Below are positions 1 through 7,429 of a DNA stretch of 8,736 nt, piece by piece. The stretch covers positions 1-8,736 of the forward strand of contig RHKR01000070.1 of the NCBI GenBank assembly GCA_008363265.1, in the 5' to 3' direction. A model generated the notes under the pieces. That model did no database searches. It was not told the DNA's origin and worked only from the letters and a program-made list of their open reading frames with translations. Made by a program: the position numbers and the translations under genes. Every line of letters begins with the position of its first letter. Position 1 is the first letter of the stretch. Source of the DNA: Chlorobiota bacterium (lineage in GTDB: Bacteria; Bacteroidota; Ignavibacteria; Ignavibacteriales; Ignavibacteriaceae).

Positions 1-117
1 GCGATGATCAGCACCTCCGTCAGCGCATATGAGAAACGGATAGCCATGCGCCCTGAAGAACTCCAGATGCTTGCTCCCGGGTGGCCGGCCGTTTGCAAGA
101 ATAATGCAACCTCTCAA
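1..117 (-). CDS. Thiamine pyrophosphokinase, N-terminal part (cut by left window edge)
   Basis: Partial gene; 39 codons are visible and the frame stays open to the edge. It begins with TTG at 117-115, directly after the TGA stop (120-118) of the receptor gene and in the same frame. The reading starts (M/L)RGCIILANGRPPG and reaches LICADGGADHR at about residues 29-39. An ILANG segment followed about 20 residues later by an (A/C)ADGGA(N/D) motif is the N-terminal hallmark of thiamine pyrophosphokinase, which transfers pyrophosphate from ATP to thiamine to make TPP in the cytoplasm; the Asp-Gly-Gly segment belongs to the active site. Position behind a TPP-riboswitch-controlled receptor supports the call strongly. 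No ATG is available, because the codon before TTG is a stop. The ribosome binding site is weak (GAAAG or GTGGA in the receptor's last codons), so coupling to receptor translation is likely. The C-terminal substrate-binding domain lies outside the window. Confidence 0.82.
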   Translation of the reverse strand, partial: MRGCIILANGRPPGSKHLEFFRAHGYPFLICADGGADHR

Positions 118-2514
118 TCAGATATCCACTTTCAGTGTTGTCATGATATTCCTGCCGGCTGCCGGGAAGAAATTGTCCCATCCGAAACCGTTCATAAGAT
201 ATTTCCTGTCGAGAAGATTATTCACTTCAAATGTAAGTCTCAGTGCGGTTCCATAAAATGAATACTGCACACCCGCGGAGAGGTTCACCACACTGAAGGC
301 GTCAACCGTCAACTCATCGAAACCGTTACCATCGGGGTTGGTCGAGTTATCAGTGTATTGTGTCCCGGTGTGGTTAAGGTGAATTCCCGCAAAGAAGTGC
401 TCGCCGGTAAAGTTCAAGGCGGCATTCAGTATTAACTCCGGCGCGTTGGCAATATAGTTGTCAACCCTCGAGAGTGGCTGCCCGTTTCCGTCATACTCTG
501 TGAAGTCAACGTACCTGTTCCGGCTGATATTACCGTTCAGGCTGAACTGGAGCCTCCATGGAAGCCGGATAACTCCTTCAAATTCAAGACCAAGGTGGAG
601 TGTCCTCCCTGCATTCCCAACCCTTGGCTGCCCGAAGACATCCAAACCACCTGAGGGCACGATCTCGTTCTCAAAGTTCATGTAATAGAAATTTACACTG
701 CCGTTGAAAATGCTCGAGGCAAACCTTGTACCCAATTCAATATTAAGAAGTGTCTCCGGTTTAACGAGCGGCTCATTGAAATCATATGACCCGTCGGGTT
801 TTCTGTTGAACTGCGGCACAACTCCCCAACTCGCTGACTCCGCCTCATAAAGGTTCTTGAGCGGGGGTTCCCGCCGGGTAAGAGCAACTGAAGCGTAGGC
901 AGTGACGTTATTGCTCAGGCTGTAACTTATACCTGCCTGCGGATTTACAAAGAAGTATGGTGTGGTAAAGTCAGTACCAACGAACTTTTCATCATATAGC
1001 CGGTATTTCTGGTAGATTGTCTGAAGCTTTAGCGAGAGACCAAGGTCTTGAGTAATACTTTGCTGCAATCCGATAAAACCGGAGAAGATATCCTTGCCAC
1101 CCTTGTAATCATAAAAGTGCTTGTTTCCGCCTTCACCCACAATATCAGCAGGTAAACCGGATCCAGACTCTATCCTTCCCCAATGAAGCGATCTGTGTAT
1201 CCTTATCTCACCACCCGCAAGGAGTTTACCTGAAGAGTAGCGGTATTCGATCTGAGGAAGCCAGCCGAATTGGTCGTTGTCAACAAATGCCCTCATCATG
1301 ATATCAGCAGGGATGGTGATCGAGGGATCGATACGGAAATAATCATTGGTACCGTAACTGGCGTTGAAGTCGAAGAATCCGTCACCGGACATATAGAAGA
1401 ATGTGTTCTTCAGCCATAAGTCATCACCAAGCTTCAGATCGTGTACAAGTGATATTTGTGGCTGGTTCAAAACTTCCCTGTCTTGTGAAGCAGCACCGTA
1501 ATTATACCTGCGAAGTTCGTCATCAGCGTTCATACTCTTACTGATGCCATAGAAAGCCAGTCCGTCCTCCTGGGGACCACCGAAAGCATTTACCGATATC
1601 GACTGCACATCGTCGAAATAAGAGGCACTCACAAAGAATCTGTAAACCTGAGCCCACGACCACTCCCTGTAACCATCAGTCTCAACCTTTGTGCCCCGCA
1701 CGCGTATCATGAACCTCTCTGCAAGGAGTCCAGAGTTGGCGCCCAGCGAGTACTTCCGGGTGTTATAACTTCCGGTGCCTACCTCAAAAGTTGCTCCCGG
1801 TTCTACAAATGGTTTGTTGGTCATCAGATTGATGGATGCCCCGATCGAGGGGGGTCCGTAAAAAGCAAGGGCTGCCCCTCTCTGAACCTGCACATCCTCG
1901 AGAGAATTCGCCAGATCGTAGAAGTTCAACCAATAGACCGAGTGATCCTCCGGGTCGTTTTGAGGCACACCGTTTATGAGAACCGATATCCTGCGCTGAT
2001 CGAATCCCCTTATCCTGATGTAGCCGTACCCTATCCCCGTGCCTGACTCCGAATAAAAGGATGTGGAAGGAAGAGTGTTTAGAATTGCCGGGATGTCCCG
2101 GGTTACAGAAATCCTTTCAATCTCCGCCTTTGCGAGATTCGAGTATGAGATATTGCTGTTTTTATCTCCGGCTCTCGACCCGGTTACCACTACTTCAGAA
2201 ACCTCAACCGCGTCCTGTTTTAATTTTATCGTAAAACTGCTTTTGTCACCGGTAACGCTGATCAGTTGACGTTCCGTTTTATAACCAACGTATGAGCAAA
2301 TAATACGCCACTCACCCGGCGGCATGTTCTTCAGGGTGAATTTTCCATCTTCACCGGTAACCCCGGCGAACGGGAGTTCCTCAAATTTCACAACAGCTCC
2401 CCTGAGCGTGTTTCCGGTTTCCGCATCCTTCACACTGACCTCAAGAACTGATGATACTTGGGCAAATGCGATCAATGGCAAAACGATTAAAACGAGCAGT
2501 GTTTTTCTGATCAT
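118..2514 (-). CDS. TonB-dependent outer-membrane receptor, predicted thiamine transporter
   Basis: The 798-residue protein has a signal peptide (about 1-18, cleavage after AFA), a carboxypeptidase-regulatory-like beta-sandwich (about 22-98, with GVTGEDGKFTLKNMPPG and SYVGYKT), a TonB-box-like stretch VSEVVVTGSR (about 105-114), a plug domain (about 120-235, with IRIRGFDQRRISVLINGVP and VQVQRGAALAFYGPPSIGASIN) and a beta-barrel to the C-terminus with many aromatic amphipathic strands. Length and order are normal for Bacteroidota receptors. It does not end in the usual terminal Phe but in KVDI. There is no SusD partner next to it, so it is not a SusC/D glycan system. Substrate is assigned from context: a TPP riboswitch lies directly upstream and a thiamine pyrophosphokinase directly downstream. 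THI-element-controlled outer-membrane receptors are known in Bacteroidetes. Thiamine itself, a phosphorylated form or a precursor are all possible. Start ATG at 2514 is supported by AAAGGA 7 nt upstream. Confidence 0.93.
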   Translation of the reverse strand: MIRKTLLVLIVLPLIAFAQVSSVLEVSVKDAETGNTLRGAVVKFEELPFAGVTGEDGKFTLKNMPPGEWRIICSYVGYKTERQLISVTGDKSSFTIKLKQDAVEVSEVVVTGSRAGDKNSNISYSNLAKAEIERISVTRDIPAILNTLPSTSFYSESGTGIGYGYIRIRGFDQRRISVLINGVPQNDPEDHSVYWLNFYDLANSLEDVQVQRGAALAFYGPPSIGASINLMTNKPFVEPGATFEVGTGSYNTRKYSLGANSGLLAERFMIRVRGTKVETDGYREWSWAQVYRFFVSASYFDDVQSISVNAFGGPQEDGLAFYGISKSMNADDELRRYNYGAASQDREVLNQPQISLVHDLKLGDDLWLKNTFFYMSGDGFFDFNASYGTNDYFRIDPSITIPADIMMRAFVDNDQFGWLPQIEYRYSSGKLLAGGEIRIHRSLHWGRIESGSGLPADIVGEGGNKHFYDYKGGKDIFSGFIGLQQSITQDLGLSLKLQTIYQKYRLYDEKFVGTDFTTPYFFVNPQAGISYSLSNNVTAYASVALTRREPPLKNLYEAESASWGVVPQFNRKPDGSYDFNEPLVKPETLLNIELGTRFASSIFNGSVNFYYMNFENEIVPSGGLDVFGQPRVGNAGRTLHLGLEFEGVIRLPWRLQFSLNGNISRNRYVDFTEYDGNGQPLSRVDNYIANAPELILNAALNFTGEHFFAGIHLNHTGTQYTDNSTNPDGNGFDELTVDAFSVVNLSAGVQYSFYGTALRLTFEVNNLLDRKYLMNGFGWDNFFPAAGRNIMTTLKVDI

Positions 2515-2521
2515 TTTTCAT

Positions 2522-2527
2522 TCCTTT
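2522..2527 (-). promoter_or_regulatory. Ribosome binding site of the receptor gene
   Basis: AAAGGA on the minus strand sits 7 nt before the ATG at 2514 and just after the U-tract of the riboswitch terminator. It is not inside the terminator stem, so control is expected at transcription termination rather than by masking this site. Confidence 0.6.
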
Positions 2528-2533
2528 GTATTT

Positions 2534-2580
2534 AAAAAAGTTAAGCCGCTTTCCAGAGGGGTAGCTGAAAAGCGGCTTAA
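2534..2580 (-). terminator. Intrinsic terminator, expression platform of the TPP riboswitch
   Basis: On the minus strand a perfect 12-bp stem (arms 2580-2569 and 2552-2541, AAGCCGCTTT core) is extended after one A/C mismatch by three more pairs (CAG with CTG) and capped by the 8-nt loop CTACCCCT. Six T residues follow at 2539-2534 after a C. This is a textbook Rho-independent terminator between a TPP aptamer and the start codon it controls, so it is read as the OFF state formed when TPP is bound. The loop can also pair with the 5' strand of aptamer helix P2 (see findings). Confidence 0.9.
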
Positions 2581-2582
2581 AT

Positions 2583-2657
2583 CTGTTCCCTACGCCGGTA
2601 TTACCCGGATCAGGTTCAAGGGTTTAATCTCAGCCCGTTAAGGGCACCCCTACATTC
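2583..2657 (-). ncRNA. TPP riboswitch (THI element) aptamer
   Basis: Read on the minus strand, this region carries all conserved TPP-aptamer blocks in order. They are AGGGGTGCCC (2651-2642), CTGAGA (2633-2628, pyrimidine-binding J3-2), CCCTTGAACCTGATCCGGG, the TAATACCGG strand of P5, and GCGTAGGGAA (2595-2586). Helices can be drawn: P2 as AGGGGT with ACCCTT, a short P3 as GCCC/GGGC around a 5-nt loop, P4 as CCT/AGG and P5 as CCGG/CCGG. P1 is weak and imperfect. P3 is at the short end and there is no P3a extension. The RNA binds thiamine pyrophosphate. Placed 69 nt before a receptor start and followed by a strong terminator, it should repress the receptor and the downstream kinase when TPP is plentiful. 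Exact ends are uncertain by a few nucleotides because P1 is weak. Confidence 0.96.
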
Positions 2658-2692
2658 AACTTGCGTTGACGATCAATATGTGAAAGATACCG

Positions 2693-4855
2693 TTATTTTT
2701 TCTTCGACTTCGAAGTTGTTCCGGTTTTTGTCTTTGTTTTGGTTGTGGCCTTTGAATTCGATTTTCCGGTTGAACCCTGCTTAACTGCAGTTTTCTTGGT
2801 TGTTCCTGATTTCGAGGTCACGGCCTTCTTGCTTGTTTTCGAGCTATACTTGGTTCCATAGCTTGTACCTTTTGATTTGGTGGTCTTTTTTGGAGCCTTG
2901 TAGGAGTTCGAATTGGTCTTGTAATAGTTGTTGGTCTTCTTAACTGTGGTGGTTTTTACGTCAGTGACCGTTTTGTTTGAATATATCTTAAGATTCTGAC
3001 CTGCAAGGAGGTAGTCGCTTGTCAGGTTGTTCCAGGTCTTGATGTCATCAGCTGTAACACCATATTTGGTGGCAATTCCGGCGAGGGTTTCGTTGGCCTG
3101 AACTTTGTATGTATTCAAGGTCGCGGTATTTCTTGCAGTATTGTCACCGTAGGACACAGGAGCGGAACCGCCACTGTAAATTGTAAGCTGTGTGTTGGCA
3201 TAAACGAGACCGTTGCGAACCTTTGTTCCGTTCCAGGACTTCAGATCGTTAACAGAAACCTTGTATTTTTCCGCGATCTCAGCAAGGGTTTCACCATACT
3301 TCACCTTGTGGTAGTAAGTCTTCGACTCGCTCGCTACTGCGGTGGTTGAAGTGCTCTTTGCGGTTTTAGTACCGGCCAATGCAGAGTATGTATCGAGCTT
3401 GGCGGCCGGAACGTTTACCACAAGTTCCTGTCCGCTCTTCGCGTTCTCAAAAGCTGAAATGTTATTCCATTTTCTGAGTTCGGATACTGTTACGTTGAAC
3501 TTCTGAGCAACCTGAACAAGATTTTCATCACTCTTGATCGTGTAGCGCAGTGTTGCAGTACCGGGGTCGGTTGAGGCGAACTGTACGTCTGAGCCGTTGC
3601 CTTTAAGTCCGGCAAGAACCTTGTCAGTTGATCCGGAAGGTATCCTGAGAAGATATTCGCCGTTACCCGGAGTGTTGTTCTGCAGGAGTTCAGGGTTAAG
3701 ATCTTTGATATCTGTGAGTGAAACGCCGGCAAAATTAGCCACTGAAATAAGCGGTGTTGATTTTGCAACGCTGACGGTTTCGTACTGGAATGATTCCTGA
3801 TAATCGATTTCGTTAAGACCGAATTTTTCGGGATCCATGGCAACAAGAGTAGCCGCAATGTAAGCTGGAACGTAGTTTCTTGTTTCCTGTGGAAGGAGCT
3901 GCTGGATCGACCAGAAATCTGTTCCGGTACCCCTCTTCAGGGCGCGTGATATCCTTCCTTCGCCCGCGTTGTAAGCGGCGAGTGCCAAATGCCAGTCACC
4001 AAGTGAGTTTTTGAGGTCACGAAGGTGTTTCGCTGCAGCTCTGGTGGCTTTAACCGGGTCTTTTCTCTCATCAATACTGTAGTCAACTCTTAGGTCGTAC
4101 ATCTGTCCTGTACCCCTCATGAACTGCCACAAACCCATTGCTCCGGCGATCGACCGTGCATTAGGATTCAGACCGCTCTCGATGAGGGTAAGATATGCAA
4201 GTTCAAGCGGTACGCCTTCTTCTTTGAGGATCGGAATGATAACGGGGAAGAATTTCCCGGTTCTGCCTACCCACTGTTTGAAGAAGTTTTTACCTTTCCC
4301 GGAATAGAAAGCGATCCACTTCTCAACCTGCTCATTGATAACAAGGGGTATTTCGTGTGAATTGAATCCTTTTGTGGTGTTGGCTGCGGCAACCATTTCG
4401 AGTTCCGCCGGTGAGATTAAAAGATGGCCCGCCACCAGTTCCCTGTCTCCGCTCTTAAGGATGTCCTTGAACGCGTCAACTGATACATCTTCGATACTTT
4501 CGTCGATGTTGCTGACGAGGGAGCTGGTTTCTTCCATTATCAGGAATTTAAGCTCCGCGAATCTGGGATTGGCGTCGATGCCCGGGTAATTATCAAGCAC
4601 GTTAATTATCTCAACCGCCGATGTAAGGCTGTTAATGGCCTCCTGGGTTGAGTTTTTCTTCGATTTCTCGACTGCCTGCTGGTAATAAGCATATGCTCTG
4701 TCGAGTTCCTGCGGTACGATGTCTTGAGTGCTTATGTTCTGCTGCGTTTCAGGTAATGTTACCTGTGTATTTGCGGTTTCGGTCCCCGAACTCCAGAAAC
4801 AACCTGAAAATCCGAAAGCTGAAACTGCAAATATCAGGAGTACTGCTTTACGCAT
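2693..4855 (-). CDS. mltD: MltD-like membrane-bound lytic murein transglycosylase lipoprotein with LysM repeats
   Basis: The 720-residue protein starts with a lipoprotein signal whose lipobox GFSGC puts the lipidated Cys at 19. A helical, Gln/Glu/Lys-rich region follows (about 45-200). The SLT family-1 catalytic domain is at about 205-330: the acid Glu is E226 in [10 protein letters not shown], with [23 protein letters not shown] and [12 protein letters not shown] as the classic motifs. It cleaves the MurNAc-GlcNAc bond to form 1,6-anhydro ends. A degenerate LysM-like segment (about 357-405, DLNPEL) and three clear LysM peptidoglycan-binding modules (about 436-482, 513-560, 581-626) come next. 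The final roughly 94 residues are a low-complexity Lys/Ser/Thr tail not expected in E. coli MltD. The start is supported by AGAGGAGG 4 nt before the ATG. It lies 63 nt after the carboxyltransferase gene, on the same strand, with no terminator visible between. Confidence 0.93.
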   Translation of the reverse strand: MRKAVLLIFAVSAFGFSGCFWSSGTETANTQVTLPETQQNISTQDIVPQELDRAYAYYQQAVEKSKKNSTQEAINSLTSAVEIINVLDNYPGIDANPRFAELKFLIMEETSSLVSNIDESIEDVSVDAFKDILKSGDRELVAGHLLISPAELEMVAAANTTKGFNSHEIPLVINEQVEKWIAFYSGKGKNFFKQWVGRTGKFFPVIIPILKEEGVPLELAYLTLIESGLNPNARSIAGAMGLWQFMRGTGQMYDLRVDYSIDERKDPVKATRAAAKHLRDLKNSLGDWHLALAAYNAGEGRISRALKRGTGTDFWSIQQLLPQETRNYVPAYIAATLVAMDPEKFGLNEIDYQESFQYETVSVAKSTPLISVANFAGVSLTDIKDLNPELLQNNTPGNGEYLLRIPSGSTDKVLAGLKGNGSDVQFASTDPGTATLRYTIKSDENLVQVAQKFNVTVSELRKWNNISAFENAKSGQELVVNVPAAKLDTYSALAGTKTAKSTSTTAVASESKTYYHKVKYGETLAEIAEKYKVSVNDLKSWNGTKVRNGLVYANTQLTIYSGGSAPVSYGDNTARNTATLNTYKVQANETLAGIATKYGVTADDIKTWNNLTSDYLLAGQNLKIYSNKTVTDVKTTTVKKTNNYYKTNSNSYKAPKKTTKSKGTSYGTKYSSKTSKKAVTSKSGTTKKTAVKQGSTGKSNSKATTKTKTKTGTTSKSKKK

Positions 4856-4859
4856 TAAA

Positions 4860-4867
4860 CCTCCTCT
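4860..4867 (-). promoter_or_regulatory. Strong Shine-Dalgarno site of the transglycosylase gene
   Basis: AGAGGAGG on the minus strand ends 4 nt before the ATG at 4855. It is the best ribosome binding site in the window; most other genes here have weak ones. It fixes the start of the lipoprotein signal peptide. Confidence 0.65.
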
Positions 4868-4918
4868 GGTTTTTTATGAATGAACAAATAAATTACTTAT
4901 CAGTTCGATTAAAGATTC

Positions 4919-6463
4919 CTACAAAGGAATGTTGGAATGCTTTTTCCCCGGATTCTTCTCCTTTTTTGTTTTGAGCAACTGAAAAGAGTTGATCAACCTT
5001 ATCCGGGTATCCGCCGGCTCTATGACGTCGTCAATAAAACCTCTTTCGGCGGCAGTGTAAGGATTTGCAAATTTTTTAATATACTCGTCAAGTTTCTCGT
5101 TCAGGGCTGCCTCCGGGTCTTCAGCGGTCGATATTTCCTTCTTGAAAATTATCTCTACCGCCCCTTTGGGGCCCATAACAGCAATTTCGGCTGATGGCCA
5201 GGCAAAATTAAAATCGCCTCTGATGTGCTTCGAGTTCATCACATCGTATGCCCCGCCGTAGGCTTTCCTCGTGATCACCGTGATCTTCGGAACTGTCGCC
5301 TCACTGAATGCGAAGAGCAGTTTGGCTCCGTGACGGATAATGCCGTTCCATTCCTGGTCGGTCCCGGGTAAAAATCCGGGTACATCCTCGAGCACAAGCA
5401 ACGGGATGTTGAAAGCATCGCAGAATCTTACGAATCTCGCCCCTTTAACAGAGGCATTGATATCAAGAACACCGGCGAGAACCGATGGCTGATTTGCCAC
5501 GATCCCGATGCTCATTCCACCCAACCGCGCGAAACCGCAAACTATGTTTTCCGCGTAGTTCGCGTGAACTTCAAAGAACTCTTCGTCGTCAACGAGTAAA
5601 CCGATCACTTCCTTCATGTCGTAAGGCTTGTTGGAATTGTCGGGTATAATATTATTTAGACGCTCATCCCTCTTAATGGTTTCCTTCCTGAGCGGACGCG
5701 ACAAAGGCCTGTCCTTATAATTCAGAGGAAGATATCCCATTAGATGCCTGACATTCATCAGGGTTTCAATTTCATTTTCAAAAGCGAAATGCGCAACACC
5801 GCTCTTTACCGAGTGTGTCTCCGCACCCCCAAGATCTTCAAACGACACATCTTCGTGTGTAACGGTTTTAACGACATTCGGACCTGTAACGAACATGTAG
5901 CTCGAATTCTTCACCATGAAGATGAAGTCAGTTATAGCCGGTGAATAAACCGCTCCTCCGGCACAGGGGCCAAGAACAACGCTGATCTGAGGTATAACTC
6001 CGCTCGCGAGCGTGTTCAGGAGAAAAATATCAGCGTAACCACCGAGGCTGACGACCCCTTCCTGGATACGTGCACCACCGGAATCGTTCAAACCGATAAC
6101 CGGTATCCCCGTTTTCATCGCCATCTGCATCACTTTGCAGATCTTTTCTGCGTGTGTCTCGGAGAGTGAACCTCCAAAGACCGTAAAATCCTGACTGTAA
6201 ACCGCGACCGGTCTTCCCTCAATGGTACCGAAACCGGTCACCACGCCATCGCCGTAATATGTCTGTTTTTCAAGACCAAAATCTTTTGACCGGTGTTTTA
6301 CGAAAACATCGATCTCTTCAAAACTTCCCTCATCGAGTAGAAGCTCTATCCTTTCACGCGCTGAAAGCTTCCCTTGTTTGTGCTGCTTGGCGAGCTTTTC
6401 CTCACCGCCACCCTTTTTTGCCAGCTCACGTTTTTCTCTAAGTTCAGCAATTTTTTCGTGCAT
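4919..6463 (-). CDS. pccB: Acyl-CoA carboxylase carboxyltransferase (beta) subunit, propionyl-CoA carboxylase type
   Basis: The 514-residue length is that of the PccB/MmdA family. The N-terminal crotonase-fold half has [20 protein letters not shown] (32-51), [18 protein letters not shown] (91-108) and the oxyanion-hole loop GGARIQEGV (129-137) with [12 protein letters not shown] (165-176). The C-terminal half has [24 protein letters not shown] (357-380), [10 protein letters not shown] (400-409) and [19 protein letters not shown] (422-440). These form the acyl-CoA and biotin sites. The enzyme moves a carboxyl group between biotin and propionyl-CoA, giving methylmalonyl-CoA in the cytoplasm. 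The Asp in GGAYD fits the propionyl type, as far as I recall the family. Neither the biotin carboxylase/carrier subunit nor other decarboxylase subunits are in the window, so methylmalonyl-CoA decarboxylase alpha or another acyl-CoA carboxylase remain alternatives. The ATG at 6463 has only a weak A/G-rich ribosome binding site (GAAGAAAA). It is divergent from the propeller gene. Confidence 0.92.
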   Translation of the reverse strand: MHEKIAELREKRELAKKGGGEEKLAKQHKQGKLSARERIELLLDEGSFEEIDVFVKHRSKDFGLEKQTYYGDGVVTGFGTIEGRPVAVYSQDFTVFGGSLSETHAEKICKVMQMAMKTGIPVIGLNDSGGARIQEGVVSLGGYADIFLLNTLASGVIPQISVVLGPCAGGAVYSPAITDFIFMVKNSSYMFVTGPNVVKTVTHEDVSFEDLGGAETHSVKSGVAHFAFENEIETLMNVRHLMGYLPLNYKDRPLSRPLRKETIKRDERLNNIIPDNSNKPYDMKEVIGLLVDDEEFFEVHANYAENIVCGFARLGGMSIGIVANQPSVLAGVLDINASVKGARFVRFCDAFNIPLLVLEDVPGFLPGTDQEWNGIIRHGAKLLFAFSEATVPKITVITRKAYGGAYDVMNSKHIRGDFNFAWPSAEIAVMGPKGAVEIIFKKEISTAEDPEAALNEKLDEYIKKFANPYTAAERGFIDDVIEPADTRIRLINSFQLLKTKKEKNPGKKHSNIPL

Positions 6464-6580
6464 TTTTCTTCAATAACTGCTTATATTTCAGTTGGCGCCA
6501 GGGAATTTTCGAAAAAATCATAATTCCGTTACGCTAAGTTAATATAAAACCAAATGATATGAAAATTATTTAAAATTATT
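6464..6580. promoter_or_regulatory. Divergent intergenic region, probably holding promoters for both directions
   Basis: These 117 nt separate two divergent genes and are clearly more AT-rich than the coding sequence, especially 6540-6580. A TAATAT at 6540-6545 could be a -10 element for the plus-strand genes, but no matching -35 is convincing. An 8-bp palindrome TGGCGCCA lies at 6493-6500, and GGAATT (6502-6507) is repeated inverted as AATTCC (6522-6527), separated by 14 nt. These could be operator sites or chance. No RNA gene or ORF is seen. Confidence 0.4.
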
Positions 6581-7429
6581 ATGAAGTCTCCCTTTTTTCT
6601 CCTTTGTTTGATTTCGATCACCACTTATTCAGTTTTCGGGCAGTCCACGAGGTGGATAAGAGAGGGTGAGATCGGAAATTTCAGAAGTGCGGCCTCGTTT
6701 TCCCTCTCACCCGAAGGATACTTTTTTGTTGCCGATGCCGGGGCAAGTCAGGTGCTGAAAATCAACAAGGATGGTGCCGTTTTCAATACTGCCGGAGGGT
6801 ACGGCTGGGACGCGAGCGGACTTACCACACCCGTCGATATTTGCGCTGAGGCAGTCTACGTGCTTGTGGCTGATGAAGAAAACAACAAGATAAACAAATA
6901 CGACAAGAACCTTAACCTTGCCGGTACGGTATATAAAAAGGAAAGCCTCTTCACAGACGAAATATTCGGATATCCGCGATCAGTCGCCGTTTCCACGCTG
7001 GGTGATCTGTACGTGCTCGATGGTGAGAACAACAGGATCGTTTACTACAGCTTCTTCGGCGACTACAAAGGAAATTTCGGGGGATTTAACTCAGGATTTT
7101 ATACTCTTGACAAACCAAGACGCCTGACAGCACTTAAAAATTCAATAGCTGTCCTCGACCGCCGTGACCTTGTGATCTTCGATCTTTTTGGAAGTTATAT
7201 CCAGAAATACTCATTCAAAGAGAAATTCAATTCAGTCAAAGCATTCGAAGGGATGGTAACACTGACCGCTGACCGCGAAATACTCGCTTCGGTCGACGGG
7301 TTCGATCTTGAGTTCACCCGCCTTGAGATCGATGAACACCTCTATTTTCTAGATTCAATTCTTACAGGTAACAAGCTCTACATCCTCACGGAGAACTCGA
7401 TTGTGATCTATCGAAAGGTTGCTGAATAA
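6581..7429 (+). CDS. Secreted NHL-like beta-propeller protein of unknown function
   Basis: The 282-residue protein has a signal peptide (about 1-20, hydrophobic FFLLCLISITTYSVFG, probable cleavage before Gln21), so it is periplasmic or at the cell surface. The rest is a run of propeller-blade repeats of the NHL/six-bladed type. Examples are SPEGYFFVADAGASQVLKIN (43-62), VYVLVADEENNKINKYDKN (92-110), GDLYVLDGENNRIVYYSFFG (141-160) and IAVLDRRDLVIFDLFGSYIQ (189-208). The pattern of hydrophobic strand, D-x-x-N-N-(K/R)-I, strand and turn is typical. Such propellers usually bind ligands or proteins; no catalytic residues can be pointed out. The start at 6581 has no Shine-Dalgarno sequence, only AT-rich leader, which is common in Bacteroidota. 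It is first of three packed plus-strand genes; its TAA (7427-7429) overlaps the probable start of the next one. A role with those membrane proteins is only inferred from spacing. Confidence 0.85.
   Translation: MKSPFFLLCLISITTYSVFGQSTRWIREGEIGNFRSAASFSLSPEGYFFVADAGASQVLKINKDGAVFNTAGGYGWDASGLTTPVDICAEAVYVLVADEENNKINKYDKNLNLAGTVYKKESLFTDEIFGYPRSVAVSTLGDLYVLDGENNRIVYYSFFGDYKGNFGGFNSGFYTLDKPRRLTALKNSIAVLDRRDLVIFDLFGSYIQKYSFKEKFNSVKAFEGMVTLTADREILASVDGFDLEFTRLEIDEHLYFLDSILTGNKLYILTENSIVIYRKVAE

Noticed and set aside
118..2514. SusC-type polysaccharide receptor
   Set aside because: No SusD-like lipoprotein is adjacent, the protein is shorter than typical SusC proteins, and the TPP riboswitch and kinase point to thiamine.
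2324..2641. A plus-strand open frame of about 105 codons across the riboswitch and receptor start
   Set aside because: It runs antisense to the TPP aptamer, the terminator and the receptor signal peptide, and its protein has no recognisable domain; it is a shadow of constrained sequence.
2675..2695. A Bacteroidetes-like -7 box (TATCTTTC on the minus strand at 2689-2682, resembling TAnnTTTG) before the riboswitch
   Set aside because: The last base does not fit and there is no TTTG or TTGACA at a suitable distance upstream; too weak to list as a promoter.
3000..3560. DNA-level tandem repeats within the transglycosylase gene
   Set aside because: The repetition is of diverged LysM protein modules; nucleotide identity between them is too low for a recent duplication.
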